A program made the position numbers and the translations under genes. A stretch of 64,000 nucleotides of DNA from Bradysia coprophila. Taxonomy: Eukaryota > Arthropoda > Insecta > Diptera > Sciaridae. The DNA lies in assembly GCF_014529535.1 (NCBI RefSeq), contig NW_023503376.1:1798001-1862000 (forward strand), in the 5' to 3' direction. The notes beneath the pieces are model-generated. The model was not told where the DNA came from. It searched no databases and was given only the letters and a program-made list of their open reading frames with translations. Positions 25,232 through 36,839 of the stretch are shown here, piece after piece (within the stretch, counting starts at the first letter, position 1; every line of letters starts with the position of its first letter).

Positions 25232-27147
25232 ATTGCCGTGAAGTATCGCCAAAGTCGAATCGCCAAAAAAAAATGTTGGCGTTTCTTCACATTTTGTCGT
25301 TTCTGAGAATTTTTTAAATCGCCAAAAAAATCGCCAAAGTGTGAAGAAACGCCAAGAAAATTCGCCAAAGTGTGAAGAAACGACAAAAAGAAAAAAATCA
25401 AATAATTGGCGTTTCTTCACACTTTGGCGAATTTTCTTGGCGTTTCTTCACACTTTGGCGATTTTTTTGGCGACTACAAAAATTCTCAAAAATTGACAAA
25501 TCGCGAAAAAAAATCACTAAAGTGTGAAAAAACGACAAAATGAAAAAAAAAATTTTTAATTTAAATTCATTCTTCAGGAAAATATTAGAGTTTGCAGTAT
25601 CTTTGGATTTTTTTTGTTATCATCACATCATGATTTCAAAGTCTTGAAAGACATCGAGAGCAAAGTGATTTATCGGGCCTTAGATGAGTGATTGTGACTC
25701 TAGGCGTAGGCCTAGTGCACAATACACATAGTAAGCCTTCTTATAAAGCACTTTGCATCGAGATTCGTAGAACCTTTTCTGCAACAGAGGCATCTAAAGT
25801 CCGCAGATTCCGAAAATTATGATGCTGAGCTGAGTTGCATAAAACTAGCGCCAAGATCCTGAGATCGCGCGCTACACACCGGCAGTTTGTTTTAGTAAGA
25901 TCCGACTAGTTGAAATTTAGTTATTTATTACATTGAGTGCGAAGTACTCTAGATGTGTCTAGACGAGGGCGATGCACCTGTTCATTCGGAAGCGATCTCA
26001 ATAAACGGTAGATAAAAAATTGAAAAACGGAGATAAAAAAGGATGGTAATAAACGACCGATAATTTAATTCAATACTACCGATAAAAAATATTAAACTAC
26101 CAATAGAAATGAGATACACGTCCACCATTTAAGGCGGAGTATTTCTCTGTCTGAAATTTTATTAGCGTGTTATTTTGTAAAAGGACTAATTATTAGACGG
26201 TGCGAGAGAAAAAAAATAACTCCTAAGTTACCGACACCGTTCCGGCGCCCGGCTCGCATTGCGGCGCTCTGCTTCGCTCCGGGGCAATAGGTCGGATCGC
26301 TCGGCGTGTTAAAACACTTTTTATGTACAATGAAAATTGGTATTCATTTCGCAAAATGAATTCTGTAGGGACGAACTAAACTCGTGCACGTTACATTTTG
26401 TAAAAGGATGAATTCCCTAGGAACCAACAACACGCTTTTATGGCGAGAAGAAAGTTAGGAATTGAGTTAAGTTGGATCTCAACTCAAACCTGCAAGTTTT
26501 TTTTATGATTCAATCCTGCGATTTTTATCTGCAAATTTTGTGTATTTGTTTTCGCAGTTTGACTGGGCGATTTTTTTCGCGGGTTCAAACCTACGAAATT
26601 TTTATTTGGCAGTTTCTATGCTGCGAATTTTTGTAATTCCAAAAATCACTAAAAAATGATATAAAATGATCGTCATAACTACTTGACTATAATGTAGAAT
26701 TCGCAGGTTCAAGTTCGCCTGTACTTCACATACATACCTTGGCAATGGTACAACAGAATCGCCAAGAAAAATCGACAAAGTGTGAAGAAATGCCAATTAG
26801 CTGATTTTTTTCGTTTTGTCGTTTCTTCACACCTTGGCGATTTTTCTTGGCGGTTCTTCACACTTTGGCGACTTATTTTGGCAATTCGTCACTTTTTTAG
26901 AATTTTTTAAATCGCCAAAAAAATCGACAAAGTGTGAAAAAACGACAAAAAAAAATCGCCAAAGTGTGAAGAAACGCCAAGAAAATTCGCCAAAGTGAGA
27001 AGAAACGACAAAAAGAAAAAAAATCAAATAATTGCCGTTTCTTCACACTTTGGCGATTTTTCTTGGTGGTTCTTCACACATTGGCAATTTTTTTTGGCGA
27101 TTTACTTTTTTCTTGGCGATTTGACTTTGACGATACTTCACGGGAAT
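25232..27147. mobile_element. foldback element with GCCAAA-repeat arms (element B), 9-bp TSD
   Basis: Both ends read ATT(G/C)CCGTGAAGTATCG inward and are flanked by the 9-bp duplication ATATTTGGT (25223-25231 and 27148-27156). The arms (about 25250-25520 and 26755-27125) are arrays of units such as cgccaaagtgtgaagaaacg in both orientations. The 1.2-kb interior holds a short GGAGATAA/TAGATAAA patch (25985-26110) and the GC-rich core at 26182-26328. A 9-bp duplication and long repetitive inverted ends match Drosophila FB-type foldback elements. Superfamily is not resolved, and open frames over the arms are not genes. Confidence 0.85.
26182..26328 (+). repeat. GC-rich shared foldback core, copy B
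   Basis: Matches copy A over its whole length with a handful of substitutions (for example gcggcgctctgc for gcggccctccgc). The continuation tggtattcatttcg and gggacgaactaaac is also shared with copy D. Confidence 0.85.
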
Positions 27148-27156
27148 ATATTTGGT

Positions 27157-28158
27157 GTCATTGCTGAGAGACCAGTGGAAACAGTTTTTCGATGTTTTAG
27201 CTGCAGAGGAATTGTTAGAATTTCGCTGAAATAGTTAAAATATTCCCAGTCTTCAGCTGCCCATATCTCGAACCATCTTTACCCGAAAATACATGCAATT
27301 ACTTTTCTATTACCTTTCACGACCATGTACATACGTTCCGTATACATGGAGAAATTTCTATTTGAAAAGCGCTTGTTTTCGGTTTCGGATCACCGTCCAC
27401 TAGCCACACAAGCATCGAGAAACTTTTTTTGAAAGTGGCCTCTAGGGTCCTCACGAGACAAATGTAAAAAAGTCAACTGGAAAATGCGTCCCATTTCGGT
27501 AGGTTGTTTTTTCAAAAGAGTCCCTCTAGACACATCTCCGTCAGGATCTTACAAAAGCTCAAAAAAGATGTGGAAGAAGCATTTTCCACCTTTCCTTTTC
27601 CACGGTGCGTAGAAACGTGCGGTCTCTCGGTCTAATAATGCAGATTTACCTCGAAGGTGTTTCATTTCATTAAAAGCTCCGACTTTTGAAGGTGTATGCC
27701 AGCATGGTGGAAGAAGTTGCCCACTTGTTCACTGTTTTAGCATTTTTTTTTTTTGTAATTTTGAATTTTAAATTTATGAAAATGGCAATTTTTCTCATCA
27801 GTTTTTTTGCAATTAGTTTACTCAAACCACTCACGCCAGTAAGGGAAATTTTTAAACAAAAAAAAATGAAACAATTGCGTTGATCTCGACCGAACCAAAA
27901 AAAAACCGCCAAAATTTCATATTTGTTGCGACAAATATTAAACACAGCAGAGTGTTACCTACTTGAAAGTGACACGGTCACACCGGATGATGACCAAACA
28001 AAAATAATTTAACGAAAAAAATTGGGTGAAAACTGTCTCTTTTTACCTTTCTCTTTTTGTACTGGGTATAATTCACGCCAAGTTTAAATGCTTCATTAAT
28101 TCAACGCGTTGTAAAACGAATTTCTGTTCCCTACGGACTCCGTGCATCGTTTACATTC
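27157..28158. other. intergenic downstream of STUB1
   Basis: No gene recognised. Unique-looking AT-rich sequence; the STUB1 3' UTR lies in the upper part. No canonical polyadenylation signal was identified for STUB1. Confidence 0.4.
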
Positions 28159-31100
28159 CTAATAGTCTAGCGCCCATTCATTTTCTTGTAAAAATGCGTC
28201 GACCACTTCTTTCATTGAAAAATTTGGAATCAGTTGATCTTGGGTCAACTGTACCCTAGTTACACTGCAAATGGAATGGAAAAAAATGCGATTTAAATTC
28301 ATCAGATCTCGAAATCATTTTTCTAACTTACGGATCGAAGTGGCCGACCCTCTGCAGATGCTCTTCGATGTCTTTTCGTTCATAGGTGATACCTGATGGT
28401 GTTATTACCGGATCCTGTAAAATCTCGAAGCTGATCTTGCCGCACAAATAGTCTGGAACGTCTCGCTTCTGTGAGTTAAATGAACGATCGTTAAAGTAAA
28501 ATTGGTTTTGGCGTTGCATTCGAGGAATATACTTACACGTCGATTATCGTCGATTTTGGCAAACATGTTATTTAGCTCCGTTATGTGGTTTTCCTGTAAA
28601 TGAACAAACGATTCCATTAACACAGTTGAACTGAGGTCATTATAGAGGTCTTGACATTTCCATTTAGATTCTGGATGACAATAGATAATCAAATAGGTCG
28701 GCAATCGACTGACGTTCAAAGAAAACGTTTTTCTGACACAAGGACATCGACTCATCGTCAAACAATCACGAAATTGATTCATTATAAAGAGAGTTAGTAG
28801 AAACATCGTTATCAGTCGATATCGGTCGTTCACCGATAGTCATCTCTGCGAAAATAAAATAATTTGTCAACAATCAACCATAAAATTTGAAATGCGCGCT
28901 AGCAATTTTATCAGCCATCGGAAACAATAATCGTTCTGATAATTGCAATATCAATTTTTACGGAATTCGATGCACACGGAAATTCAAACAATCCAACGGT
29001 ATGGAATGACCCAAGGGTTGTATATGAGGAGGTTACGCCGATCGCCAATTTTTCACTGGGACTGTGTCGCAAAAGAAAACAGGACGCCTATCGGTACCTC
29101 TAACTATATTTCAGAACTTCAGTACGAAATTTCGACTGAACTGAAATCGCGCTACAAATTTTTATAAAATTACAGCAAAGTTTGCAAACCTTTGTTCGTG
29201 GCATCGCGTGTTTCGGATGTCGATTTCGATCAATACAAACCCCTACAACGTTTTACCGTTTGAACGTTTTACCGTTACAACGTTTGAACGTTTTACCGTT
29301 ACAACGTTTGAACGTTTTACCGTTACAACGTTTGAACGTTTTACCATTACAACGTTTGAACGTTTTACCATTACAACGTTTGAACGTTTTACCGTTACAA
29401 CGTTTGAACGTTTTACCGTTACAACGTTTGAACGTTTTTCCGTTACAACGTTTGAACGTTTTACCATTACAACGTTTGAACGTTTTACAGTTACAACGTT
29501 TGAACGTTTCACCGTTACAACGTTTGAACGTTTTACCGTTACAACGTTTGAACGTTTTACCGTTACAACGTTTGAACGTTTTACCGTTACAACGTTTGAA
29601 CGTTTTACCGTTACAACGTTTGAACGTTTTACCGTTACAACGTTTGAACGTTTTACCGTTACAACGTTTGAACGTTTTACAGTTACAACGTTTGAACGTT
29701 TCACCGTTAAAACGTTTCATCGTCACAACGTTTCAATATAATATCCCACAAAAGGTATCTAACATGACAAACGACTTCGACTTCATCCATTTTAGTTATC
29801 TCCTTGGCAGAAAAATCTTATTTACGGATTTGTTACTAGGCCTTCGTGTCTCTCATAAGGCCATGGAATTTAACCTATGGCGAAAGATGGAGTTTCTGTT
29901 TGTCTGTCGTACAGGACAAGCTGACAATTCGACAAGTCTGACACGATAGAACGCAGAATGTAAAACACTGACACCGTAAGCATACGTGTCGAACCCGCAC
30001 TATATGCCCTCAGCAAAAAATTATTTTAAGTTGAGCAAATTCTTCTTTTGCACTCGCAAAAAAGTCCATCAACCTCACTCGCCAAAAATATTTCATTTTT
30101 AATTCTTTCATGCGCTTGCACACAACCGAAGAGTAGAATAATTCCAACAAACAGCATCGCTTTGTCTATCAAAATGTCGTGTCTTGCATGGAACATCTAT
30201 TTAAAGAAACTCTGGTCATCGACTCTCATTCGAATTGTCAACATGATGCCGTCAAAAATTCCTACGTAACCCTGAACAATGCAACCGTCAACAATGCAAC
30301 AACAATCCCCTACGAATTCTAAATCCCATCACCGCATTTATGCAATAATGCGGAAAAGCGCATCATATCGACAAAAATAGTCAGGCGATAAATGGTTTAT
30401 CGATTTTGGTTTAACGCGTTACAACAAATTAAATTTTTATTTCCATATTTGAACGCATTCCAACTGCATGCAGCGCCGTGCATAACAAATTAACGACAAT
30501 AAAAGAAAATATCGAAATCGCTACTCACACTTTCCGTTACAATCGATGACGACTGTTCCTCGATGGCTTCCTCATTGAGCGATTCATCTAATTTCAATTT
30601 AGCTATCCGGCTCTGCATATCATCGTTTATTAATCTAAAACACAGACAAAGTCTCGTTTTCATTACGACACCAATCGAATACCGTAAATGCATCCCACCA
30701 ACCTATTGACGTACGTCTGCAATTCGATTTCCTTGCAAATTCGTTTCTCTTCTTGTACCGTAAAGCGTTTCTTTCTAGCTAGTCGCAGTTGAGATGCAAT
30801 GTCATCGCCGAAATTACGTCTTTGTTCTTTTGCTAGATCACAGGCTGGATACGCGGGATGGAAAATGATTTTTGTGTTTTGTGTTACGAATCAACTGTCA
30901 AAATCACAGGCGCAACCAACCTCTTTGTAAATGCTTAATCGCTTCATCGTAACATTCCAGTTCAAGAAGACTTTGACCCAAAAAGAAGTGTCCTTTCACT
31001 AATGTCTGGTCCAAGTCCAGTGCTTTGCGACAATCTTGACAGGCCAGATCCCAACGCTTCAACTTTAAATGGCAAAGTGCTCGATTTGTAAAATAGGTTG

Positions 31101-31399
31101 GTTTTGCTGGATTCTTTATCTGAAGAATGAAAAATGCAGCGCAAATAAATTCGACGTCAATCGATGGTGTAAAGTTCATGCAGTGGATTTTCGGATATAC
31201 TCACAATGGCTTTTGTGTAACAGCCAATTGCATCATCGTACTTTCTCCTTGAAAACAGTTTGTTGCCTTCATCCTTTAAATCACTGTCACTGCACGAAAA
31301 CAAACGGAAAAAATCATTTCTTCACAATAACCTGACACTGTCACAAAATCATATTTACCTTAGATTTGCCGTAGAATAGATATTGTTCTTGCTGCCCAT
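28159..31399 (-). CDS. STUB1: STUB1/CHIP, TPR and U-box E3 ubiquitin ligase
   Basis: Co-chaperone E3 ligase: its TPR domain binds Hsp70/Hsp90 C-termini and its U-box recruits E2 enzymes to ubiquitinate chaperone clients in the cytosol. Eight exons, from the 5' end on the minus strand: 31399-31359, 31289-31205, 31119-30921, 30844-30703, 30634-30529, 28593-28537, 28468-28332, 28264-28159. All junctions are GT-AG and keep frame, giving 290 residues (human CHIP has 303). Three TPRs fill about 14-115, with [11 protein letters not shown] and [12 protein letters not shown] typical of CHIP. The coiled-coil middle is about 120-205. The U-box runs about 211-285, starting [16 protein letters not shown], then [20 protein letters not shown], and ending at NEWALDY with TAG. 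Intron 5 (28594-30528) carries a 24-bp minisatellite. Confidence 0.96.
29254..29740. repeat. 24-bp minisatellite, about 20 units, in STUB1 intron 5
   Basis: The unit is gtttgaacgttttaccgtta plus caac. Successive units differ at a few fixed positions (accg/acca/acag/tccg and gttt/gttc). The pair acag-unit then tcaccg-unit occurs twice, near 29488 and 29680, hinting at a higher-order duplication. Because 24 is divisible by three, long frames stay open on both strands; they are artefacts. Confidence 0.93.
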
Positions 31400-31499
31400 T
31401 ATTTTCACTGAATATCTTTTAGATTTTACAAGTACTTCCTTGATAAATTCACTTTTACCAATGCACGAACATTCTGGAATCTGATTCGCTAAGAAACGA

Positions 31500-32838
31500 A
31501 TTTAGTGGATTCTGATCAGAAGACTGAAAAGCAGATGATTTCTACGATGATTTGGTTTTGGTAAATTTGGAGACCATCTTGAAATTTCATCGAAGAGTTG
31601 ACATTTCGAAAATGAAATCATTTGATGACGCTGTCTCCCTTCTTCTGTTATATCAAAAAAATCGGTATTCGAATAGAGAAGTGGTGAAAGCATAATCGAG
31701 GAGTATCTGCCGGTGACAAAAAGGTTAAATCAAATCAAGGATGGTTATGGTCTGACGTACCTAGAGAAAGGTGCAATTGAGGTGTCGGAATGGATAAAAG
31801 AGGCTTGTCGATCGAAAGTGTGTGACTTTCCTGGGAACTTGACTGTAGTGGAAACGGTAAAAGGAGAATCCGGAATGATCAAAAAGGATTTGAACAACAA
31901 ACAGTGGAAACACTTAGCCGACAACATGATTGAGGAAGAATATAGAGATTTTCACAAAATTTACACGGATGCTTCGAAATTGGACAACGACAGAGTGGGG
32001 ATAGGCATTACGGATTTGAGGAGAGTGAAGTCTTGGAAAAGACTGTCGGACTTATTCCAAATTACAAATGCCGAATTGGTGGCGATACTGAAAGCGGTGC
32101 TGAAGGAAATGGATCTAGAGAAAGGAGTGATTCTGACCGACTCACTCAATGGATGTGACTGGCTCAACCGAGACAATTACCTAGTACACTTGATCAGAGA
32201 AGGTAAAAGGATAGTTATACAATGGATCCCCAGTCACGTTGGAATCGAAGGAAATGAGGAAGCAGATGACTTTGCCAACAGGGGCGCTTGCCTCTCCACG
32301 ATATCAGAGATGAAAATCACGTATTCTGACGTACTGAGCACGATCAAAAAAAAAGCATTCGAAATATGGAATGAAGACTACAGATACTCTGCCACGCGTA
32401 AGGGACAGAAACATTTCGCAGTACAAGAGAAAGTGTTGAAGAGACCCTGGTTCCATGGTACGAATCTGAAAGGGATGGAAGTGAAAATCCCGTCGCGTCT
32501 TAGAACGTTCCATGGACTTTGCGGAGTTAAGAAATTTTGGTTCAAATTGGTAGAAAGTGAACTATGTGACAGGTGTCAAGTGCGGAACGATTTAGAACAC
32601 ATAATGATGAAATGTGAAAAATATGAACGGATTCGGACGAAGTACGATTTTAGTGAAAAGTTTGACAGTTTAGTCGATGTGCTCAAAGTGATTGAAGTGG
32701 AAAAGTACAGATCGCTGGTTATGTTACCGAGAAGCACAGTTAGATTTCTAATTGTCGTTGATTTCAAGATACGCCCTGGCTTGCATACGGCATAGGACTT
32801 CGCCACAAAAGCAGAGACAACAACAACAACAACAACAT
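31500..32838 (+). pseudogene. 3' part of an I-like LINE with RNase H domain
   Basis: A 5'-truncated non-LTR retrotransposon. An open frame (from 31677, no clear native start) runs to TAG at 32795. It holds an RNase H domain with all four acidic residues when numbered from 31713: IYTDAS (D86), NAELVAI (E121), LTDSLNG (D143), and HVGIEGNEEADDF (D185). A C-terminal zinc-knuckle-like motif C285-x2-C288-x7-H296-x4-C301 follows. Sequence just upstream (31525-31692) continues in another frame, so a frameshift separates it from the preceding part. The copy ends in a short (CAA)n tail at 32818-32837, the kind of simple-repeat tail I-clade elements have. Clade assignment is inference. It sits between the divergent STUB1 and hoip genes. 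Confidence 0.85.
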
Positions 32839-33234
32839 CACTAGCTGCGTTTTCTGCGGTTGTAATGTCTTTCTGGTCTTGTTTAATTATTGTTGGTACA
32901 AATACTAAAGATTTAAAAGTGTCAACTGTCGATCCTCCACTTATTTCCACTTACACTTTTGCTGAAAGACTCGTTTTGACTTTGCCGCCAACCATTTTTC
33001 AAATTCGAATCCATCACTAAACGGACTCACAATTTTTGAAAGGAATGTGTCGATCAAAATTCGACAAAATATCGACATCACCGCGTGAGCACCACATTTG
33101 TTTGTTGATCGTAGACCGGATTCGTCGGAGCTGAAGTTTATTATCAATTTTTAATAAAATATCCTCAGTGAAGCTACACCAGCCGAGAGGTTTCATTCCA
33201 CTTTTTAAAAACCGAAAATTTTTGATACATCAAA
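32839..33234. other. intergenic and presumed hoip promoter/5' UTR
   Basis: The last part should hold the hoip promoter and leader. Minus-strand frames at 32839-32950 and 32941-33147 look less random than most, and one ends at a donor-like AAGT|gtaagt (about 32955), but they do not join into a recognisable protein. Confidence 0.35.
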
Positions 33235-33844
33235 ATGGTGAGTACACAGAAATGGTCAAGAATGAAATTGTATCAAAAGCCTTGGAATGTCCCTATGGTT
33301 AATCCTGTTCAATCAAACTATGATAAAATCGGATTTAATTGTTAATCATTCCGTACCAGTTCAGTTTCATTCGTGAATCAATATTTGTTGAAGTAGCTCC
33401 AGATCAAACGAAATTTATGGTCAAACGTTTCACCAACCTAACCTCACCTTTCTTCATTTACAGACAGAAGAAGTAAATCCGAAGGCATATCCACTCGCCG
33501 ATCCCACATTGACAACCAAAATAATGAACCTGCTGCAGCAAGCCCTTAACTACAAGCAGCTGCGTAAAGGCGCCAATGAAGCAACCAAAACCCTCAACCG
33601 CAGTTTGTCCGAATTTATCGTTATGGCTGCGGATGCCGAACCTCTCGAAATTCTGCTACATTTACCTCTGCTATGCGAAGACAAAAATGTTCCGTACGTC
33701 TTCGTGCGATCCAAACAGGCACTAGGCCGTGCTTGTGGAGTGTCACGACCAATCGTTGCATGCTCGGTTACTGTCAACGAAGGATCACAACTGAAAAGTC
33801 AAATTACGACCATTCAACAGGAAATCGAGAAGTTGTTGGTGTAG
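33235..33844 (+). CDS. hoip: hoip/SNU13 (NHP2L1, 15.5K) RNA-binding protein
   Basis: L7Ae-family protein that binds kink-turns in U4 snRNA and box C/D snoRNAs, so it acts in the spliceosome and in rRNA modification in the nucleus. Exon 1 contributes only the ATG (33235-33237), followed directly by a gtgagt donor. Exon 2 starts after ttcatttacag at 33464 and ends at TAG, 33844. The product has 127 residues (human 128). It opens [13 protein letters not shown] and contains [58 protein letters not shown] and SRPIVACSV, and the family is nearly invariant there. Intron 226 bp. Without the tiny first exon the coding frame has no proper start. Confidence 0.96.
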
Positions 33845-33931
33845 ATGTAAGAATTGGGTTTGACTGAAACCTTTTTATTATTTTTTAAAAAATTGTAAGA
33901 GTATTTTACAATGGAAATGTTCATCATTTTG

Positions 33932-33937
33932 AATAAA
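33932..33937 (+). promoter_or_regulatory. polyadenylation signal of hoip
   Basis: AATAAA 88 bp after the hoip stop codon, in a T-rich 3' region. Position and exact hexamer fit a 3'-end signal. Confidence 0.75.
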
Positions 33938-34312
33938 ACTGCTTAAAAGTTCGGAGTGCATTGCTTTCTAATTGTTGACGCTCGGTTCTGTGGATTGTCA
34001 GTAGCTGGGGAATATTTGGATGTTTCGGAGATGACGAGAATCAAGGCTGATGAACGCAGTCACATTTTTCGAATATGTCTGAAGCTAAAGCAGCCGGTTG
34101 GTCTTTAAATTTAATGAAAGTAGTGGTACTTGACTTCAGGCCCGCACTGGTTACCAAAAGGCGCTCCTGTTAAATGTAGGAGAAGACGCTTAGAGTGAAG
34201 CTCTTTTGAAGGGCGACAATATAGCAAATTCATTAAAATTATTTAAGGCGCACCTGTGTTTTTCCAAGTAGCCTGTGTGGGCCCGCCCGATCTAATGGCT
34301 GTAATCATTTTT

Positions 34313-35892
34313 AGCCCCGTACGAAGTACAAAGGGGCTTATAGGATTACGATGCCGTGTGTAATTGATGGAATTCGAAGCAGACGGTAAGGGCAAAGTGT
34401 TTGCCTATGTTCATAGATAACTAATCCGGAATAAAAATTTTGTCTGTCCGTCTGTCCGTCACGTCGATATCTTGAGTAAATCAAATCCGATTTCAAAATT
34501 TTTTTTCCCTGAAAGATAGTCAAAATAGTGAGGCTAAGTTCGAAGATGGGCATATTTGGGTCGGCCCTTCGTGAGTTAGGGCCGCCTAAGTGCTTTAAGG
34601 TCTTTTGGGGATATTTACGGCAAAAAAACGATGGAAATGCAAATGAAACGGCAAAAGATAGGTATTGTCAATACCAATCCAGGAAAAAAAAGTTTATTAA
34701 AATCGGGTGAATGGACCGTGAGTTAGGGCCTTAGAAATGAAAGGCTACTCGGCCCTAAGTGTATTTTGCATATAACTCGAGTAAATTTCATCCTTTTTTC
34801 GTAATTTTTGTTTCATTTGAAAGGTAATCGAAGCCCGAATATAATGTGGCGAAAAACGTTTTAAATTTGGGTCCTTGGACTGAGGCCGCTCCTCGGCCCT
34901 AAGTGTATTTTGCGAATAGATCGAGTAAATCTCATCCAATTTTGCTAGTTTTTGTCTTATATGAAAGGTAATTGAACACCGAATAGAATGTGGTGAGAAA
35001 AATGTTTGAAATTTGGGTCCTTGGACTGAGGCCGCTCCTCGGCCCTAAGTGTATTTTGCATATAACTCGAGTAAATTTGATCCGATTTTCCTAAATTTTC
35101 TTTCATTTGAAAGGTAATCGAACACCGAATAGAATGTTGTTGAAAAAAAATAATTAAATTTGGGTCCTTGGATTAAGGCCGCTACTCGGCCCTAAGTGTA
35201 TTTCGCATATAACTCAAGTAAATTTCATCCCTTTTTCCTCATTTTTGTTTCATTTAAAATGTAATTGAACACAGAATAGAATGTTGTGGAAAAAAATTTA
35301 AAATTTGGGTCCTTGGACTAAGGCCGCTCCACGGCCCTAAGTGTGTTTTGCATATAACTCGAGTAAATTTTATCCGATTTTCCTAATTTATTTTTCATTT
35401 GAAAGGTAATCGAACACCGAATAGAATGTTGTTGAAAAAAATCAAAATTTGGGTCGTTGGACTAAGCCCGCTACTCGGCCCTAAGTGTATTTTGCATACA
35501 ACTCGAGTAAATTTCATCCGATTTTCCTAATTTTTGTTTCATTTGGAAGGTAATCGAAGGCCGAATAGAATACTGTTGGAAAAAAAATAAATTTGGGTCG
35601 TTGGTCTAAGGCCGTAACTTGGCCTTAGGCCTCTCAATAAATTAAAATTTTAGGTCAACTTGAAATTTGTGTTACATTTGAAAGGAACGTCGTACGGGGC
35701 TTCGTAATTGCGCTATGCGCAATTTCTAAGATGTACACATTTCATAATAATTTGACTTCAACTACGTTTACGGGTGCAATAGGTCTACGGTCAAAGTAGG
35801 GTGACAGACGCACTAGGGTCACGTACGCAATAGATATACGGGTTCGTACGGGGCTCAGTCGCAGCAAACGCTCCGACTGTTCTGATGGCTCG
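34313..35892 (+). mobile_element. DINE-1/Helentron-like non-autonomous element, copy 2
   Basis: Starts agccccgtacgaagtacaaa and carries a GTCY microsatellite (about 34440). Six or so imperfect roughly 145-bp tandem units run about 34750-35640, each with ggtccttgga, ctaagtgtattttgcatat and actcgagtaaat. The stem-loop gcgctatgcgc is near 35712, and it ends ctcagtcgcagcaaacgctc...gatggctcg. The units are more diverged from each other than in copy 3, suggesting an older insertion. It fills most of the space between hoip and TMEM141. Confidence 0.78.
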
Positions 35893-36321
35893 TTTAAGTG
35901 CACATTTTCCTCTCATGATCTCTTTAATGTACACGGTCTCTCACATCGGTACGATTATGATGCAGTCTGAAGTCGCGTTTGAGAATACTTTCACCAAATT
36001 AACGAGCATTTTCTGTCGATGTAACAAATTTCAAATATTCTGCCACTCTTATTTGACACATTTTGACAGCTGTCAGCGCTCCAGATTGTTATGTTTTGCT
36101 CTCAGCAAGTGATTTTTTGTACGACGATTTCACGGTTGTGTAAGCCGGAAAGAAATCAAATCAAAAAGTGCTAGCTCAACCATTCTCTACATCGATTACC
36201 CACCATCGGAACTATTGAGTATAATTGAAATCCCGGTTAATCAATGCGATACCTTCCCGTTCCTTCATCTAACTAAAAAGTTGCATATGAGTCGCACTCA
36301 ACTCTCGTTCTTGAACATTTT

Positions 36322-36812
36322 ATGATGAACAACATCAGGCAACTGAAAGAATCACAACGAGAGGCTCATCCAGGATTTAGTAGCTATTTAGAGTGCATGA
36401 CACGGTCATTGTTCACCGGACTATCGGCGTTTGTTTTGGGTAAGTTGCGTCTTCTGATTTGAAAAATTCGATGATGATGGCGGGGTGCCCTGAATATTGG
36501 GCAAGATATAGTCGTATCTAACATTTTGTGCCATCATTACTGAAAAAATCCTTCTGTCGCTTATTGTTATGTCTCCACTTTAACACTGATCACAACCTGT
36601 GCCCTACTGCAGCTTTCTCTGGTACATACTTCGGACAGAAATTGGTGGCCCAAAGACTGCCGTATACCCAAAAAACATATATTCTTGTATCGTCTGCGGT
36701 TGCGGCTGCTGCATCATATAAAATTACGAGTGATCGAACGAACGCTTGCCAGGCGGCTTGGATGGCAGCAGAGGATAAACATACAGCATTAAAGGACACA
36801 AAAATCGAATAA
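36322..36812 (+). CDS. TMEM141: TMEM141-family small membrane protein
   Basis: Function of the family is poorly known. Exons 36322-36439 and 36613-36812 join across a gtaagt...ctactgcag intron (173 bp) to give 105 residues (human TMEM141 has 108). Recognition rests on the family spacing: HPGFSSYLECM near the N-terminus (about 16-26), two hydrophobic segments at about 30-45 and 65-82, LPYTQKTYILV between, then SYKITSDRTNAC and an Ala-Trp-Met...Glu tail. This matches the human pattern HPG-Y-C / FPY / SYGVT / C-W. The start codon is the first of two adjacent ATGs. The stop is only 27 bp before the GTPBP6 start, with no polyadenylation signal between. Confidence 0.8.
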
Positions 36813-36839
36813 GGACACAACTGAACCAGACGCTGCACT

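Noticed and set aside
29182..29949. 255-codon and overlapping open frames on both strands across the 24-bp array
   Set aside because: They are translations of a stop-free minisatellite within a STUB1 intron, with no complexity outside the repeat.
32839..33147. Two adjacent minus-strand frames upstream of hoip, one ending at a gtaagt donor
   Set aside because: They cannot be joined in frame with a realistic intron, no product was recognised and the next sequence is the LINE insertion.
33238..33463. hoip intron inspected for an intron-encoded box C/D snoRNA
   Set aside because: No convincing RTGATGA C box with matching CTGA D box and terminal stem was seen.
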